Of a stretch of DNA of 64,000 nt, positions 28,330 to 38,137 are shown piece after piece; the first letter of the stretch is position 1; every line of letters begins with the position of its first letter. A program made the position numbers and the translations under genes. Location of the stretch: assembly GCA_002733995.1 (NCBI GenBank), contig NVXR01000034.1:62001-126000 (forward strand), given 5' to 3'. Under the pieces are notes generated by a model. It had not been told where the DNA came from. It worked only from the letters and a program-made list of their open reading frames with translations, and made no database searches. Source of the stretch: Desulfotalea sp. (GTDB lineage Bacteria; Desulfobacterota; Desulfobulbia; Desulfobulbales; Desulfocapsaceae).

Positions 28330-28697
28330 CGATAAAACTCCTCAATGTTCAGTAAAGATCAGGTCCTGTGGCATCGGCTCAATTCGATGGGACATAGGGG
28401 GGGGGTGTTTTATGAATGGGCAGGGAAAAGAGAAACAACCTTTGCATTGTTGGCTGAATTAATTATACCAGCAGAGAGTAGGCATAGAGAAACCTTTGAG
28501 GCCTCTGGCCCATTTACCAGTTGCTCGGTGGGGTTGTTTGTTGCTTTGTTCTAATGGGAGAGGCTGCTCTTAACGGTTGGCTAGCCGCGCTAGGTTAGCG
28601 TGTAGGCCGGACGAGATATCTTCACTTCACCGTTGTGAAGTAAGAGAAGGGCGGAGAAATGATTTTTAAGAAACGATACAACAGTAGTAGCTGTTCC
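28330..28697. other. Noncoding region
   Basis: Contains a G9 run (28397-28405) and a small hairpin CTTCAC...GTGAAG near 28621. A 69-codon + frame at 28345-28554 spans the G9 run, has no ribosome site, and is not accepted as a gene. Confidence 0.3.
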
Positions 28698-28783
28698 GCA
28701 GCACTTCAAATCGGTTCACATTAGGCCGTAAAGCAGACGAGTGCTCTGTGGGGCGGCCAGAATGGACGTAGTTGGAGTGCTGC
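28698..28783. ncRNA. Candidate structured RNA element
   Basis: Nested pairing over 86 nt. The outer 10-bp stem is GCAGCACTTC (28698-28707) with GGAGTGCTGC (28774-28783). An inner stem pairs GGCCG (28724-28728) with CGGCC (28754-28758). A tip hairpin pairs CAGA with TCTG. It lies between the CULT gene and the 3' end of the SNF2 gene. The strand and function are unknown, and folding energy was not computed. Confidence 0.3.
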
Positions 28784-28800
28784 TGAATAGTTTCTTGTTT

Positions 28801-31800
28801 TTACTTCGACTTTATCAGGTCCAGTAAATCTTCAGACGTCATTTTAGCACTTATATCTGTGCCTTCTAGCAAACTTCCCGCGAGGTCACGTTTTTCTTGA
28901 TGTAGTCTGACGATCTTTTCCTCTATGGTGTTTTTGCATACAAGTCTGTAAATAGTTACCGGCCTAGTCTGGCCGATCCTATGGGCTCTATCGGAAGCCT
29001 GATCCTCAATGGCAGGGTTCCACCATGGATCCATGTGGATGACATAGTCAGCTGCGGTAAGATTCAAGCCGAGTCCACCTGCCTTTAGGCTGATGAGAAA
29101 GAGGTCGCCCTTGCCCGCCTGGAAGGCGTCAACCCGTATTTTTCTCTGCTTGGTCGTTGTAGAGCCATCGAGGTACTGGTAAAAGATCCCCTTGGCATCC
29201 AGATACTCTCGAATGATACTCAGATGGCCGATGAATTGACTAAAGATGAGGGCCTTATGTTTCCCTGCGAGGAGTTCTTCCACAACAGAGGAGAAGACCC
29301 GCAGTTTAGAACTCTCTATACTACTGTTTTTGTCGATCAGTCGCGTGTTACAACATACTTGTCGTAACCTCATGATCTCTGTTAGAATTTGTAGATGTCT
29401 GCCTTTTTTCTCTTTTGAGTGCTCCAACAGATCGATTGCGTTCTGCCTGAGTGCCTCATAAAAGTGTGTTTCCTCTTCACTTAATTCAACCTCTAGAGTG
29501 ACCTCGGTTCGAGATGGAAGTTCTTCCAGTACCTGGGATTTGATTCTTCTTAAAATGAAAGGTTGGATGAGTTTTTTCAGGTGAATCTTCGCGTCTCTGT
29601 CCTGGAATCGTTCTATCGGTGCAGCAAATCGCTCGTTGAAAGAGCTAAGTGTTCCAAGAAGGCCGGGGTTGATAAAGTGGAACAGGTTCCAGAGCTCACC
29701 GAGGTGGTTTTCAATTGGTGTTCCTGTGGTGATAAGCTTAAATTCAGCCTGGAGGCCCATTGCTGCATGGGACCTCTTGGTGGCCGCATTCTTAATGGCC
29801 TGGGCTTCATCTAAAATAACTGTTTGCCACTTCACCTGGGCCAGAAGTTCACTTTCCTGCTGGAGTAGGGTATAGGTGGTGATTAAAAGATCGAATTTAC
29901 CCAGAGAATCGATGTCATCTTTTCGGTTTTTGCTGCCGAGGTATTTAATGTTGATCGTAGGGGTAAAGCGTTGAACCTCTGAATGCCAGTTCGTTGATAC
30001 CGATGTAGGTGCAATGACCAGTGATGGCCCCTTGGTAGCAAATTTTAAGACAATGGCGAGTGCTTGTAAGGTTTTTCCAAGTCCCATGTCATCGGCGAGA
30101 CAGCCACCAACACCCCAGTGTGCGAGGCGTGCCATCCACTCAAAACCTTCACGCTGATAGACACGCAGATCCGCCTGTAGGGTTGTTGGTAATTCTGGTT
30201 TGAAATGTTGTGCTTCACTGATCTTGCGGAGTTGGTTTTTCCAGCCAGCATCGGCATGGGTTTTTGCCTGTTCGGCGATCTGCTCAAGCTGAATGGCCGC
30301 GAGGGGGTGGACAAGGACATTGCCTGTTTCTTCGTCAATATGGCCATCAGAGAAGAGATTGATATCTTCAAGGCGTTTTCTAAACTCTTGGGTAAGGGCG
30401 ATAAATTGGCCGTCAGCTATTTCTACAAAGCGACCAGAAGATTCTTTTACTTTAATAAGTAGTTCTTTGAGCTCGATAATCTGTTCTTGATCCAGGACCA
30501 GTTCACCACTCATGGCAAACCAGTTCTGTTTGTTGGTTCGGATTTTCAGGTTGAGATTGTCTATTGAGACCCTGTGGGTAATGGATAGTTTTTCACCTTC
30601 GGGCCATTCTATAATAACCTTTTCTCTGATTTCCTGAAGCTCCATAAGGGCCTGTAGACAATCATCCGGATCGTAGAGATGCCATTCTCGATCGTTTTCC
30701 TGCTCCATATCAACGGCAAGGTCAAGGATAGGGCAAAGTTCTTCAATGTCTCTTGCCTTCTCTTCTTCGAGGGCGAGGTTGCGTTTTGTCTGCAGCCTTT
30801 TGCCGTTCACCTCAGCCATGATGTTTTCGACGCCCTGTCCTGGCTTCAGGTAATGACCGCCTTCAACAAAAGGTTTTACAAACATCTCCAGGCGAAAGCC
30901 GGTACCGTAGGGTAGGAGGTGCATGTAGATGGATGAATCCGCCTCAACAAAGGTGATATTGCTCGTCTGTCTGGTCTTACTGTCTGCTGCGATGGCTGAA
31001 TGTACCGTCATGAAAGAAGAGATGTTGCCAATGGCGGTGAGTACTTCATCGCTTGCAGACATGGGGACAGTGATGCCATCTTTGCCAGTTATCTGTGCTA
31101 TACGACGGTGATTGTCGTTTATGTTGATAATCTTAATACGGGATGGAGTCTCTTTGCTAAAATTGATATTTTCCGCAGAAATTGGGTGAGCAAAGCGTAT
31201 ATGTAGATTATCTCCCCGCTCTTCCACCAGGAGCTCTGGTTCTCCGGGGACAAATTCCATGGGTGTTCCCGGTGAGTCCGCGAGGAAAAGATGTGGATGC
31301 CCAATCATTGCGAGGAGGGCTTTTTCCATGTCAAAGGTGTAGTTAGTACCGTTTGTTGCAGGGTTGTGCGTTTTTTTAATTGAAGCACATATTTTTCGGT
31401 CCTGGGATGTGAGGTAGTCAAACTTTCTGGTCTGGTACAGGCGGGATAGAGAAATAGGCCGGCCTTTGCTCCAGAGTCCGTCTTGGGATAGCTTTTGCTC
31501 TTTAGGAGAGACGGCGATACTTTTTCCTTCAAAGGCGACCAGCCAGATCATACGTATGGTTTGCTGGGCGGGGTTGGTCTCTTCGGTGGTGGCAAATATC
31601 AGGGCCTGTAGACTTCTTTTCCAGGGTTCTTCAGGTACGAGTAGTGGGAGTATTGGGATGATGCCTGTAACTTCTCTCAGTGTCTCGATTGTGTCGCTAT
31701 ACTCGGTGTTACTGTGGCGAATTGTACTGAGAGTTTCACCAAGGAGCAGGGTGAGTAGAGAATATCCCTGTTCTTTTGCCTGGAGGTAAAAAACCTGCAT

Positions 31801-32970
31801 TTCCTCTTCTACAACAGTGGAAACGGCACTGTTGAGCCAATATTGACAGATGCCTGCAAAGGCGACGGTGAGTACATCTTGCTCGGGAAGATCCGGCAGG
31901 ATGATATCTTCACCACTACAGCCTTTATTAATGTGTGAATTCATTACCGCCGCAAGATAGGTGTATGCGTCATTCTCCCTGGCACCCTGGAACTGGGATA
32001 GGGCAGTAGAGATGGCGTCAGCAATGGTATAGTATTCATCCTGCTTACACAGTGAGAGTTGGGCCAAAATGTAGAAAAGTCCTGCTGGTCCAAAAAAGGC
32101 AACTTTGTCGTCACTACTGTATTTGCGCAAAAAGGTAATATCTTCATCAAAGGCAACTTTTGCCTGCTCACTTTTCCCCTGCAGAAAATCGACGGCTCCT
32201 AAGGCCCCGGTCCCACTAAAAGATTCTTTGTGGTTTATGACAAGGTTCCTGGCGTCATCGATTCTACCGCGAAATATTAACTCGTTAAAGAGGAGACGTT
32301 TGAAGGGGAGTACCTCATCCACTGTGAGGTTTGCAAACTCGTCTTCCGAGGTGAGGAAATTAATGATTTCAGGGTAGTCCATAAGGGCAGACTGGCCATA
32401 TTGTAGGACATTACTCAGTAAATAAAATTGAAAGGACGTTGGTAAGGTTCTGAACCATTCAGGATCAAATGGTTGGGTCATAACCCGGACTGTTGCAGGG
32501 GGGGCGGCGATAAGTTCTCTGCATTGACTCTCGATAAATTCAGAGGCATCGTCAATCAGATCAAACTGCTGTGTGTATATGCCTATACGCATTTCACGCA
32601 TTCCCCGCCAACAACGGGTGGTCCATTTACCATAGTAGTACGAGACAGGAGCTTCCTCCTGGATTGTTGTGGCAAAAAGCTCAAAAGTACCGCTTTTTAC
32701 GGCGATCTTACTTAGTACTTCGACCACATTCTCAACGACTTGTTTGTCTTTGGTGAGAAGGCCAAGTTCTTCAAATTTGTTGAAGTAGTGGGTCAAGTTT
32801 GCAGCTGTGGGCTTGTTACCCCTCGGGTTTTTGAGGTCTAACTTTCTCAGGCAGTTGACAATGAGAGTGGCATGGGCCGGTTCATAAGTGATCGAGAGAA
32901 ATTGGAGAAGAGTCTGCTCGAACTGAGATAGTTTGTTGTATTGCTCTAAAAGTGAGGAGTTGTTTTGCAT
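28801..32970 (-). CDS. SNF2/RapA-family DEAD-like helicase/ATPase
   Basis: About 1389 aa from ATG 32970; a TTG start at 33042 would add 24 aa. The first roughly 850 aa are an unassigned helical and beta-rich region. The C-terminal 480 aa form the SNF2 motor: motif I DDMGLGKT, motif II DEAQ (VILDEAQAIKN), TGTPIENHL, and the helicase C domain with SLKAGGLGLNLTAADYVIHM and QASDRAHRIGQTRPVTIYRL. Such proteins move along duplex DNA and displace bound proteins; RapA recycles RNA polymerase. The large N-terminal part is typical of bacterial SNF2 ATPases of the SWIM/SNF2_N type, though no SWIM zinc motif is visible. Single gene. Confidence 0.92.
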   Translation of the reverse strand: MQNNSSLLEQYNKLSQFEQTLLQFLSITYEPAHATLIVNCLRKLDLKNPRGNKPTAANLTHYFNKFEELGLLTKDKQVVENVVEVLSKIAVKSGTFELFATTIQEEAPVSYYYGKWTTRCWRGMREMRIGIYTQQFDLIDDASEFIESQCRELIAAPPATVRVMTQPFDPEWFRTLPTSFQFYLLSNVLQYGQSALMDYPEIINFLTSEDEFANLTVDEVLPFKRLLFNELIFRGRIDDARNLVINHKESFSGTGALGAVDFLQGKSEQAKVAFDEDITFLRKYSSDDKVAFFGPAGLFYILAQLSLCKQDEYYTIADAISTALSQFQGARENDAYTYLAAVMNSHINKGCSGEDIILPDLPEQDVLTVAFAGICQYWLNSAVSTVVEEEMQVFYLQAKEQGYSLLTLLLGETLSTIRHSNTEYSDTIETLREVTGIIPILPLLVPEEPWKRSLQALIFATTEETNPAQQTIRMIWLVAFEGKSIAVSPKEQKLSQDGLWSKGRPISLSRLYQTRKFDYLTSQDRKICASIKKTHNPATNGTNYTFDMEKALLAMIGHPHLFLADSPGTPMEFVPGEPELLVEERGDNLHIRFAHPISAENINFSKETPSRIKIININDNHRRIAQITGKDGITVPMSASDEVLTAIGNISSFMTVHSAIAADSKTRQTSNITFVEADSSIYMHLLPYGTGFRLEMFVKPFVEGGHYLKPGQGVENIMAEVNGKRLQTKRNLALEEEKARDIEELCPILDLAVDMEQENDREWHLYDPDDCLQALMELQEIREKVIIEWPEGEKLSITHRVSIDNLNLKIRTNKQNWFAMSGELVLDQEQIIELKELLIKVKESSGRFVEIADGQFIALTQEFRKRLEDINLFSDGHIDEETGNVLVHPLAAIQLEQIAEQAKTHADAGWKNQLRKISEAQHFKPELPTTLQADLRVYQREGFEWMARLAHWGVGGCLADDMGLGKTLQALAIVLKFATKGPSLVIAPTSVSTNWHSEVQRFTPTINIKYLGSKNRKDDIDSLGKFDLLITTYTLLQQESELLAQVKWQTVILDEAQAIKNAATKRSHAAMGLQAEFKLITTGTPIENHLGELWNLFHFINPGLLGTLSSFNERFAAPIERFQDRDAKIHLKKLIQPFILRRIKSQVLEELPSRTEVTLEVELSEEETHFYEALRQNAIDLLEHSKEKKGRHLQILTEIMRLRQVCCNTRLIDKNSSIESSKLRVFSSVVEELLAGKHKALIFSQFIGHLSIIREYLDAKGIFYQYLDGSTTTKQRKIRVDAFQAGKGDLFLISLKAGGLGLNLTAADYVIHMDPWWNPAIEDQASDRAHRIGQTRPVTIYRLVCKNTIEEKIVRLHQEKRDLAGSLLEGTDISAKMTSEDLLDLIKSK

Positions 32971-33505
32971 AGTTACTTTTGGTAGAAAATCTGAAAAAGC
33001 TGAAATGCCAGCTTTGAGTTTAATGAAAAGGCGAAACGGCAATCAGCCATTATAGCATTGAAAAGCCTTAATGTGAACCAAAATCGTAACTAATCAATAC
33101 CACACCAACGGTGTTCACTGTCGGCTGCGTCAATAGCACCCGTATGCTCAGGGGGCCAAGGTCAACGGACTTGAGCCAATGATGAGCAGTGATAAGGCCG
33201 TCTTGAGTTGATATTGAAGTGTCCCGGGATAGTTATTCTGACTTTTCCTTAAGATCGAAGGGTGCGTGATGATATTGGTGTGGCGGTTTGTTTTTACCCA
33301 ACGATTTAGGTTGGTACCGCGCAGGAGGGTGTGCCTTTGTTTAAGGAAAAATATGATGTGTAAGCGACCTCTTAGAAGAGGATGGCTTTGTACTAATGTT
33401 ACAGGGAATAGTATACAAGTTAGGAGAATTGTAAGATTAATTCTGGTCGTTTGTAAGATTTGCAATGAAAAAGAGGTGGGCGAAGCGGTTGAGCAGGGGG
33501 AAAAG
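32971..33505. other. Noncoding region upstream of the SNF2 gene
   Basis: Nothing supported. Short frames occur on both strands without ribosome sites or recognisable products. Confidence 0.3.
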
Positions 33506-33540
33506 AACAGCGACTGACAAAATATTTGTCAGCCGCTGTT
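33506..33540 (-). terminator. Terminator of the PpiD-like gene
   Basis: Near-perfect inverted repeat AACAGCG-ctgacaaa with a TATT loop. On the minus strand it follows the stop codon by about 20 nt and precedes TTCTTTT. Confidence 0.7.
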
Positions 33541-33561
33541 GGATACTGTTAGCAGGGCTAA

Positions 33562-35457
33562 TTAAAGGCTTTGTTGCCTTACAATAGTCGCCTGGGCTTC
33601 CTGGTTGCGAAGCCAAGACGAGATGAGCTGCTGCTGTTTGAAGTTGAGCAAACTTGCTCTGTATTTATCAACTTCCGCTGAATCTTTTGGCATTTCTGGG
33701 GTTAATCTGTTGTTGAAACTGTACACATAATAGCTACCACCCGCTTGGGCGATTTCTTGAGGAAGAGGTGCCTTTGCTGAAAGGAGAAAGGCATTTTCCA
33801 GTAACGAGGGCGGGAAATCAGTGTCTGTATTTTTGCTATTTCTGCCGAGTAGGCCAGAGCTCTTCGCAGAATAGCCTTTCTCAGCTGCGAGGTCCACAAG
33901 GACCTTCCCATCTATAAGGGATTTAAGTGCGTCTTCTGCATGTTTCTTGGCGAGTTTCTTTGAAGCCGCTATCTTGAAATCGTCAACAAGAAGATCCTTG
34001 ATGCTATCGAGTGCAGGAATCTCAGGATCTTTAACCTCGTCCACCAAAAAGATGGCGTAACCGGTGGCTCCTTTGATCAACGAGCTGAATTCACCCTTCT
34101 TAAGCTCAAAGGCTTTTTCGAGGAATATCGGGTCATTTTTCAGTCCTGCCGGGGCATTGTCTTTGTTAAATAAACTACTTGTCAGAAGGTCTGCGTCCGG
34201 TGTTGATGCAAGGTATTGCTCAAGTCCACCTTTACTGATGATACTCTCGTAGGCACTGTTGGCCAGCTGAAAAGTGAGGCTCTCCGCTGCCTTTTTCTGC
34301 AGCATTGTTGAGATTTGCTGGGTGCTGTCTGCAAGGGAGTGTTTAGTCGCTGGCTTGATATCTTCGAGGAAAATGATGTGGTAGCCGAATTGGGTTTTTA
34401 CGACATCACTAATAGCCCCTTTGTCCATGGAGAATACTGCTTTGTCAAAGGCGGGTACCATCTGGCCTTGTGCGAAAAATCCAAGTTCTCCACCACTTGT
34501 CTTGGATGGACCCTCTGAGTACTTCTGGGCAAGTTCAGAAAACACAGAACCATTTTTAGCTAATGCGAGTATCTCTTCGGCCTTATTTCTTTTTTCTGCA
34601 TGGAGCTGTTTAGAATCGTCAGGTCCGGCTGTAAAGAGGATGTGGGCAACTTTACGTTCACTTGCCTGGGTGAAAAGAAGTGGATTCTTTTTGTAATAAT
34701 TTTCGATTTGCGCGGCGTCAATTTCGATTTTAGTCGCGACGTTCTCATTGGTGAAGGTCAAGTAGGTCAGCTTTATCTGAGGTGCTGTTTTGTAGCTTTC
34801 TTTAACGGTATCAAACCACGTTGCTAAGGCCTCGTCGGATATGCTCACCTGATTCTCAAAATCGGTAGGGGCAAAAGAAATGAATTCAACTTCAACTTTT
34901 TCGTTAAGTTGGCTGTAAATCTCTTTGATTTCAGAGTCTGTTGCTATGGAAGCAAAATTTCTGATTTCTCTTGAACCAACTTCCGCGAGTTTATCTGTAC
35001 GCATCGATTTTTCAAATTTTGTAGGCGCCGTTCGAATATTTGTGAGTATTAATTTGTAACGGTCCATATTAAACACACCGTTTTCCTGGAACTGAACCAT
35101 ACCTTCAATGGCAGTGCGTACTTCTTCTGCACTCACGTATATCCCCATCTGTGCTGCACCCTGTCTCAGGAGGCTTGTCTGGATGAGTTGATTTATGACC
35201 TGTTGCTTGATGCCCAGAGATTCTGCAAGGTCTTTTGACATATTGCCGCCAAATTGATCACTGAACCTTTGGTACGCTCTGTCATATGCCTTCTGGAAGT
35301 CTTGAAAAGAAATTTCTTCACCATTGATAACAAGGGCTGCTTGTCGGTCGCCGGAAAGATTAGAGCCTACACCCCAGAAAATAAATACAAGGGCAATGAT
35401 AACAACAATAATCTGTATGAAGGTCGATTGTGCTTTCTTGCGTAGTAGTTGCAGCAT
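33562..35457 (-). CDS. PpiD/SurA-like periplasmic peptidyl-prolyl isomerase, membrane-anchored
   Basis: About 631 aa from ATG 35457; an upstream extension of 46 codons is implausible for the family. A basic N-terminus and one membrane helix (IQIIVVIIALVFIFWGVGS) are followed by a SurA-type N domain (VINGEEISFQDFQKAYDRAY) and a parvulin domain (about 250-350: VAHILFTAG..., ELGFFAQGQMVPAFDKAVFS, GYHIIFLEDI). A second, less conserved parvulin-like region lies at about 390-510. The layout is that of PpiD, which assists folding of proteins leaving the Sec translocon. Single gene with a terminator downstream. Confidence 0.92.
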   Translation of the reverse strand: MLQLLRKKAQSTFIQIIVVIIALVFIFWGVGSNLSGDRQAALVINGEEISFQDFQKAYDRAYQRFSDQFGGNMSKDLAESLGIKQQVINQLIQTSLLRQGAAQMGIYVSAEEVRTAIEGMVQFQENGVFNMDRYKLILTNIRTAPTKFEKSMRTDKLAEVGSREIRNFASIATDSEIKEIYSQLNEKVEVEFISFAPTDFENQVSISDEALATWFDTVKESYKTAPQIKLTYLTFTNENVATKIEIDAAQIENYYKKNPLLFTQASERKVAHILFTAGPDDSKQLHAEKRNKAEEILALAKNGSVFSELAQKYSEGPSKTSGGELGFFAQGQMVPAFDKAVFSMDKGAISDVVKTQFGYHIIFLEDIKPATKHSLADSTQQISTMLQKKAAESLTFQLANSAYESIISKGGLEQYLASTPDADLLTSSLFNKDNAPAGLKNDPIFLEKAFELKKGEFSSLIKGATGYAIFLVDEVKDPEIPALDSIKDLLVDDFKIAASKKLAKKHAEDALKSLIDGKVLVDLAAEKGYSAKSSGLLGRNSKNTDTDFPPSLLENAFLLSAKAPLPQEIAQAGGSYYVYSFNNRLTPEMPKDSAEVDKYRASLLNFKQQQLISSWLRNQEAQATIVRQQSL

Positions 35458-35595
35458 GAGGGTAGATTTGTTTGTATGGGTTAATAAGAATGGCCAGGCC
35501 GTGTATTTTTCGAAATGTGGAGCAAGGAGGAAAGGCCAATGAAATGTAATAATAAATAATCTGTTCGATTTACCCTTTCTTTTGCTCCACTGCAA

Positions 35596-35914
35596 GGAAA
35601 AATACTTTTTGGTAATTGATGATTTTCGCGGAAGAATCAGATGGAGCGTCTTTCTGAGAAAAAGAAGGTGAAACTGCGAAAAGATTTTGACATATGCAAT
35701 AAATAAAAGTATTTGTTGCTCAGGCTGTCCACTGGAGCATAATTGACTAGAAAAATTGATCTGGTGGTGGGAAAAGTAGACTGTTTTGTATTAAATAAGA
35801 CATTTTTTTCATTACCTATCTGTTGGTTTTATATGCGTTATCCTGCTGAAATAGCGAAAGTTATTGGCCCGTCAGGGGCGGTTAAAATGTTTGTCTAAAT
35901 GATCGGCCATTCAC
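35596..35914. other. Noncoding region between divergent ppiD-like and dsrC genes
   Basis: AT-rich. No gene. Its right end leads into the dsrC promoter. Confidence 0.35.
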
Positions 35915-35943
35915 TTGACAAAATGTTTTGCCTATAGTATTAA
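35915..35943 (+). promoter_or_regulatory. Sigma70-type promoter of dsrC
   Basis: A perfect -35 TTGACA (35915-35920), a 17-bp spacer and -10 TATTAA (35938-35943). The transcript would have a leader of about 60 nt before the dsrC ATG. A strong promoter suits the high level of DsrC in sulfate reducers. Confidence 0.75.
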
Positions 35944-36010
35944 GCCCTAGTTAGTTTATGAATTAATAAAAATGGCGAGAAGTACTAAATAATATTTTAA
36001 GGAGGTTGTA

Positions 36011-36328
36011 ATGCCAACACTTGAACACAATGGAAGTAGCTTCGAGGTAGATGAGGACGGATTTCTTCTCAAAGGTGACGATTTCAACACTGATTGGGTC
36101 GATTATGTTAAAGGTGTAGAAGGAATCTCTGACATGACTGATGAGCACCAGAAAGTAATTGACGCTCTTCAAGAATATTACAAGAAGAACGGTATTGCAC
36201 CTATGGTTCGTATTCTTTCCAAGACCACTGGTTTCCCACTCAAGAGAATTTACGAACTGTTCCCATCAGGACCAGGTAAGGGAGCATGTAAAATGGCTGG
36301 CCTTCCTAAGCCTACAGGTTGTGTATAA
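36011..36328 (+). CDS. dsrC: DsrC sulfur-carrier protein
   Basis: 105 aa, usual length. The C-terminal arm carries both redox cysteines, Cys93 and the penultimate Cys104 (GACKMAGLPKPTGCV), eleven residues apart as in true DsrC; TusE keeps only the last one. DsrC accepts sulfur from dissimilatory sulfite reductase as a trisulfide, which is later reduced, probably by DsrMKJOP or Hdr-type proteins. An ideal AAGGAGGT ribosome site lies upstream. It is monocistronic, with its own promoter and terminator, as usual. It is the clearest marker of a sulfate- or sulfite-reducing lifestyle in the window. Confidence 0.97.
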   Translation: MPTLEHNGSSFEVDEDGFLLKGDDFNTDWVDYVKGVEGISDMTDEHQKVIDALQEYYKKNGIAPMVRILSKTTGFPLKRIYELFPSGPGKGACKMAGLPKPTGCV

Positions 36329-36356
36329 TTAACACAGTCTGAAAGTTGTAAGTTGA

Positions 36357-36396
36357 AAGGGGCATTATGCTGAAAAGCATAATGCCCCTTTTTTTG
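36357..36396 (+). terminator. Rho-independent terminator of dsrC
   Basis: A perfect 14-bp stem AAGGGGCATTATGC with a 6-nt loop, followed by TTTTTTT. Confidence 0.95.
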
Positions 36397-36472
36397 TTTT
36401 TTATCTGGATGTTGGCTTTTTACTGAAAACAGTTCTTCTAGTCCGCCGTTTTTTTCGTCCGTCGGCGGATCG

Positions 36473-36715
36473 TTAGAAAATCATTTCCGAAAAACGTTGG
36501 TGGAAGGAGCTGAGGTCTTCTTCGCAATTTCCACAGAACAGTTTGACGTCTCCTAGGGACTGAGCACTTTTGCTTTCGATGGTAAAGCTGCCATCTGCGT
36601 TCTGGACATAATGGGTGGTAGTGATAACATCGTCTGAAATCTCAAAAAACTCAGAAGAGTTTCCGCAATGGGGACAGACGATGAGGTTTGCTACCTTTGG
36701 TTCTGAAAGTGACAT
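36473..36715 (-). CDS. Small zinc-ribbon-like protein
   Basis: 80 aa. Two Cys pairs in zinc-ribbon order, CPHC (residues 14-17) and CGNC (61-64), separated by a beta-rich stretch. No further motif. Lies 45 bp upstream of the bactofilin gene on the same strand. Function unknown. Confidence 0.65.
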   Translation of the reverse strand: MSLSEPKVANLIVCPHCGNSSEFFEISDDVITTTHYVQNADGSFTIESKSAQSLGDVKLFCGNCEEDLSSFHQRFSEMIF

Positions 36716-36760
36716 GTATGTAGGTTGCCTCGGGCAACCCTCCTTGTATTCTAGGTGATG

Positions 36761-37186
36761 TTACTTTGTGTCGTTTTTTGCTTTGACTACCGGCTGTTTT
36801 TTTACGGGGGCTGGGTCTTTTGCTGCTGCATAAATCTCACCCTGGATATTGGCACCGGGTTCTACGGTGAGGCTTGCTGCCTCAAGTTTCCCATGGATGG
36901 AACAGTCTTTGCGGGCTGTGAGCATCCCGGCCTTTACGTTTCCTTCCAGAGCCCCGTAACAGTTAAAAGAAGACACGGTAATATCACCTGTCACTTTTCC
37001 TGTATCGCTAAGGATGAGGTGTTCGCCATCAATATTGCCGATGATTGTTCCGTCAATTCTGGCTTTGCCTTTAAATGTTATTTCTCCAGTAATGGTCATG
37101 CTTTTGTCTATTATTGAAGAAATGGCTTCACTTTCTACTTTTTTCATTTGCTGCTCCATGTCTGCAGATTTGCCAAACATTCCCAT
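36761..37186 (-). CDS. Bactofilin
   Basis: 141 aa. The central region (about 20-125) is a repeated short beta-strand pattern with glycines at turns (GEITFKGKARIDGTIIGNID, VTGDITVSSFNCYGALEGNV), typical of the bactofilin beta-helix. The ends are disordered, with a Lys-rich C-terminus. Bactofilins polymerise into cytoskeletal fibres and often recruit cell-wall enzymes. The gene follows an M23 peptidase gene by 33 bp, the pairing seen in many bacteria. Confidence 0.92.
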   Translation of the reverse strand: MGMFGKSADMEQQMKKVESEAISSIIDKSMTITGEITFKGKARIDGTIIGNIDGEHLILSDTGKVTGDITVSSFNCYGALEGNVKAGMLTARKDCSIHGKLEAASLTVEPGANIQGEIYAAAKDPAPVKKQPVVKAKNDTK

Positions 37187-37219
37187 GTCTTAGTTGTCTC
37201 CGTAATACAAAACTTTCGT

Positions 37220-38125
37220 CTAGTGTTTTAATTTCGCAATTTTCATGAAATTGTAGGGATTAATTCTTTTACCATCGAGGGCCACTTCGTAGTGCAGGTG
37301 TGGTCCGGTGGACCTGCCTGTATTGCCGATTAGGCCAATGATCTGTCCTCGTTTAATCTTGTCGCCGCGATGCACCAGGTACTTTTTCATATGAGAAAAT
37401 GAAGTGGTGTAACCGTTACCATGGTCGATTAGCACGTAATTGCCGTAACCACCATTTCTGAATGCTTTTTTTACAACCCCATCCGCCGTCGCTTTAATAG
37501 GTTCGCCGCGTTTGCCCCGAAAGTCGATGCCTGAATGAAAAGCAGACCTATGGTTGAGAGGGTCTTTTCGCTTGCCATATCTGGATGTAATTATACCTTT
37601 AACCGGTCTGCCAAAGGGGAGCAGGCGTATGGTCTTGAGATATCTGTCCGCTCTGTAGAGCAATTCATCCTGTTGCTCGGCCTTGGTAGCAAAAAAGGGT
37701 CCACCGCTGTTGCGTCCATCTTTTGGTGTACTTTTGGGTATTTTTATTCCTATCGACCCTACAATTTTCTCGATGAGATCACTGCGTTCAGTAAGTTCAT
37801 TCACCGCAGTTGAGATGAGGTGTTCTTTCTCCTCTTTAAATGCGGTTTCCTGTTCTGCCTTACTTTGTTTAAGTTCGGCAATTGTAATGTCGAGTCGTTG
37901 TTGTTGTTCTGCGCTCTGTTTTAATTGACTTTGCAGCTTGGTTATCTTCTCTGAGTAATTATGCTGTTTGGTGAAAAAAGAAATGGAAAAGAGGCTTGTT
38001 ACCGTGAGAAAGACAAGCGTAATGATGGAAGATGCAGCAATAATACAAATTTTCTTGCGTGAGCATGGAAATTTGAAAATCTTTCCTCTATCACCTGCAA
38101 TAATGATATGGAGCTGGTCATCCAT
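37220..38125 (-). CDS. M23-family (LytM) cell-wall endopeptidase
   Basis: About 301 aa from ATG 38125; TTG at 38137 is a weaker alternative. One N-terminal membrane helix (about 26-50), a coiled coil (about 55-120), and a LytM domain (about 185-295) with zinc-site motifs HSGIDFRGKRGEPI, then YGNYVLIDHGNGYTTSFSHM and HLHYEV. All expected His/Asp ligands are present, so it is probably catalytically active. Placed in the periplasm, it likely cuts peptidoglycan cross-links under control of the adjacent bactofilin. Confidence 0.92.
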   Translation of the reverse strand: MDDQLHIIIAGDRGKIFKFPCSRKKICIIAASSIITLVFLTVTSLFSISFFTKQHNYSEKITKLQSQLKQSAEQQQRLDITIAELKQSKAEQETAFKEEKEHLISTAVNELTERSDLIEKIVGSIGIKIPKSTPKDGRNSGGPFFATKAEQQDELLYRADRYLKTIRLLPFGRPVKGIITSRYGKRKDPLNHRSAFHSGIDFRGKRGEPIKATADGVVKKAFRNGGYGNYVLIDHGNGYTTSFSHMKKYLVHRGDKIKRGQIIGLIGNTGRSTGPHLHYEVALDGKRINPYNFMKIAKLKH

Positions 38126-38137
38126 GTGGTGATCCAA

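Noticed and set aside
28345..28554. Possible 69-codon gene on the + strand
   Set aside because: It spans a G9 run, has no ribosome site and gives no recognisable product.
33148..33517. Overlapping short frames on both strands upstream of the ppiD-like terminator
   Set aside because: Low-complexity hydrophobic and basic translations, no ribosome sites.
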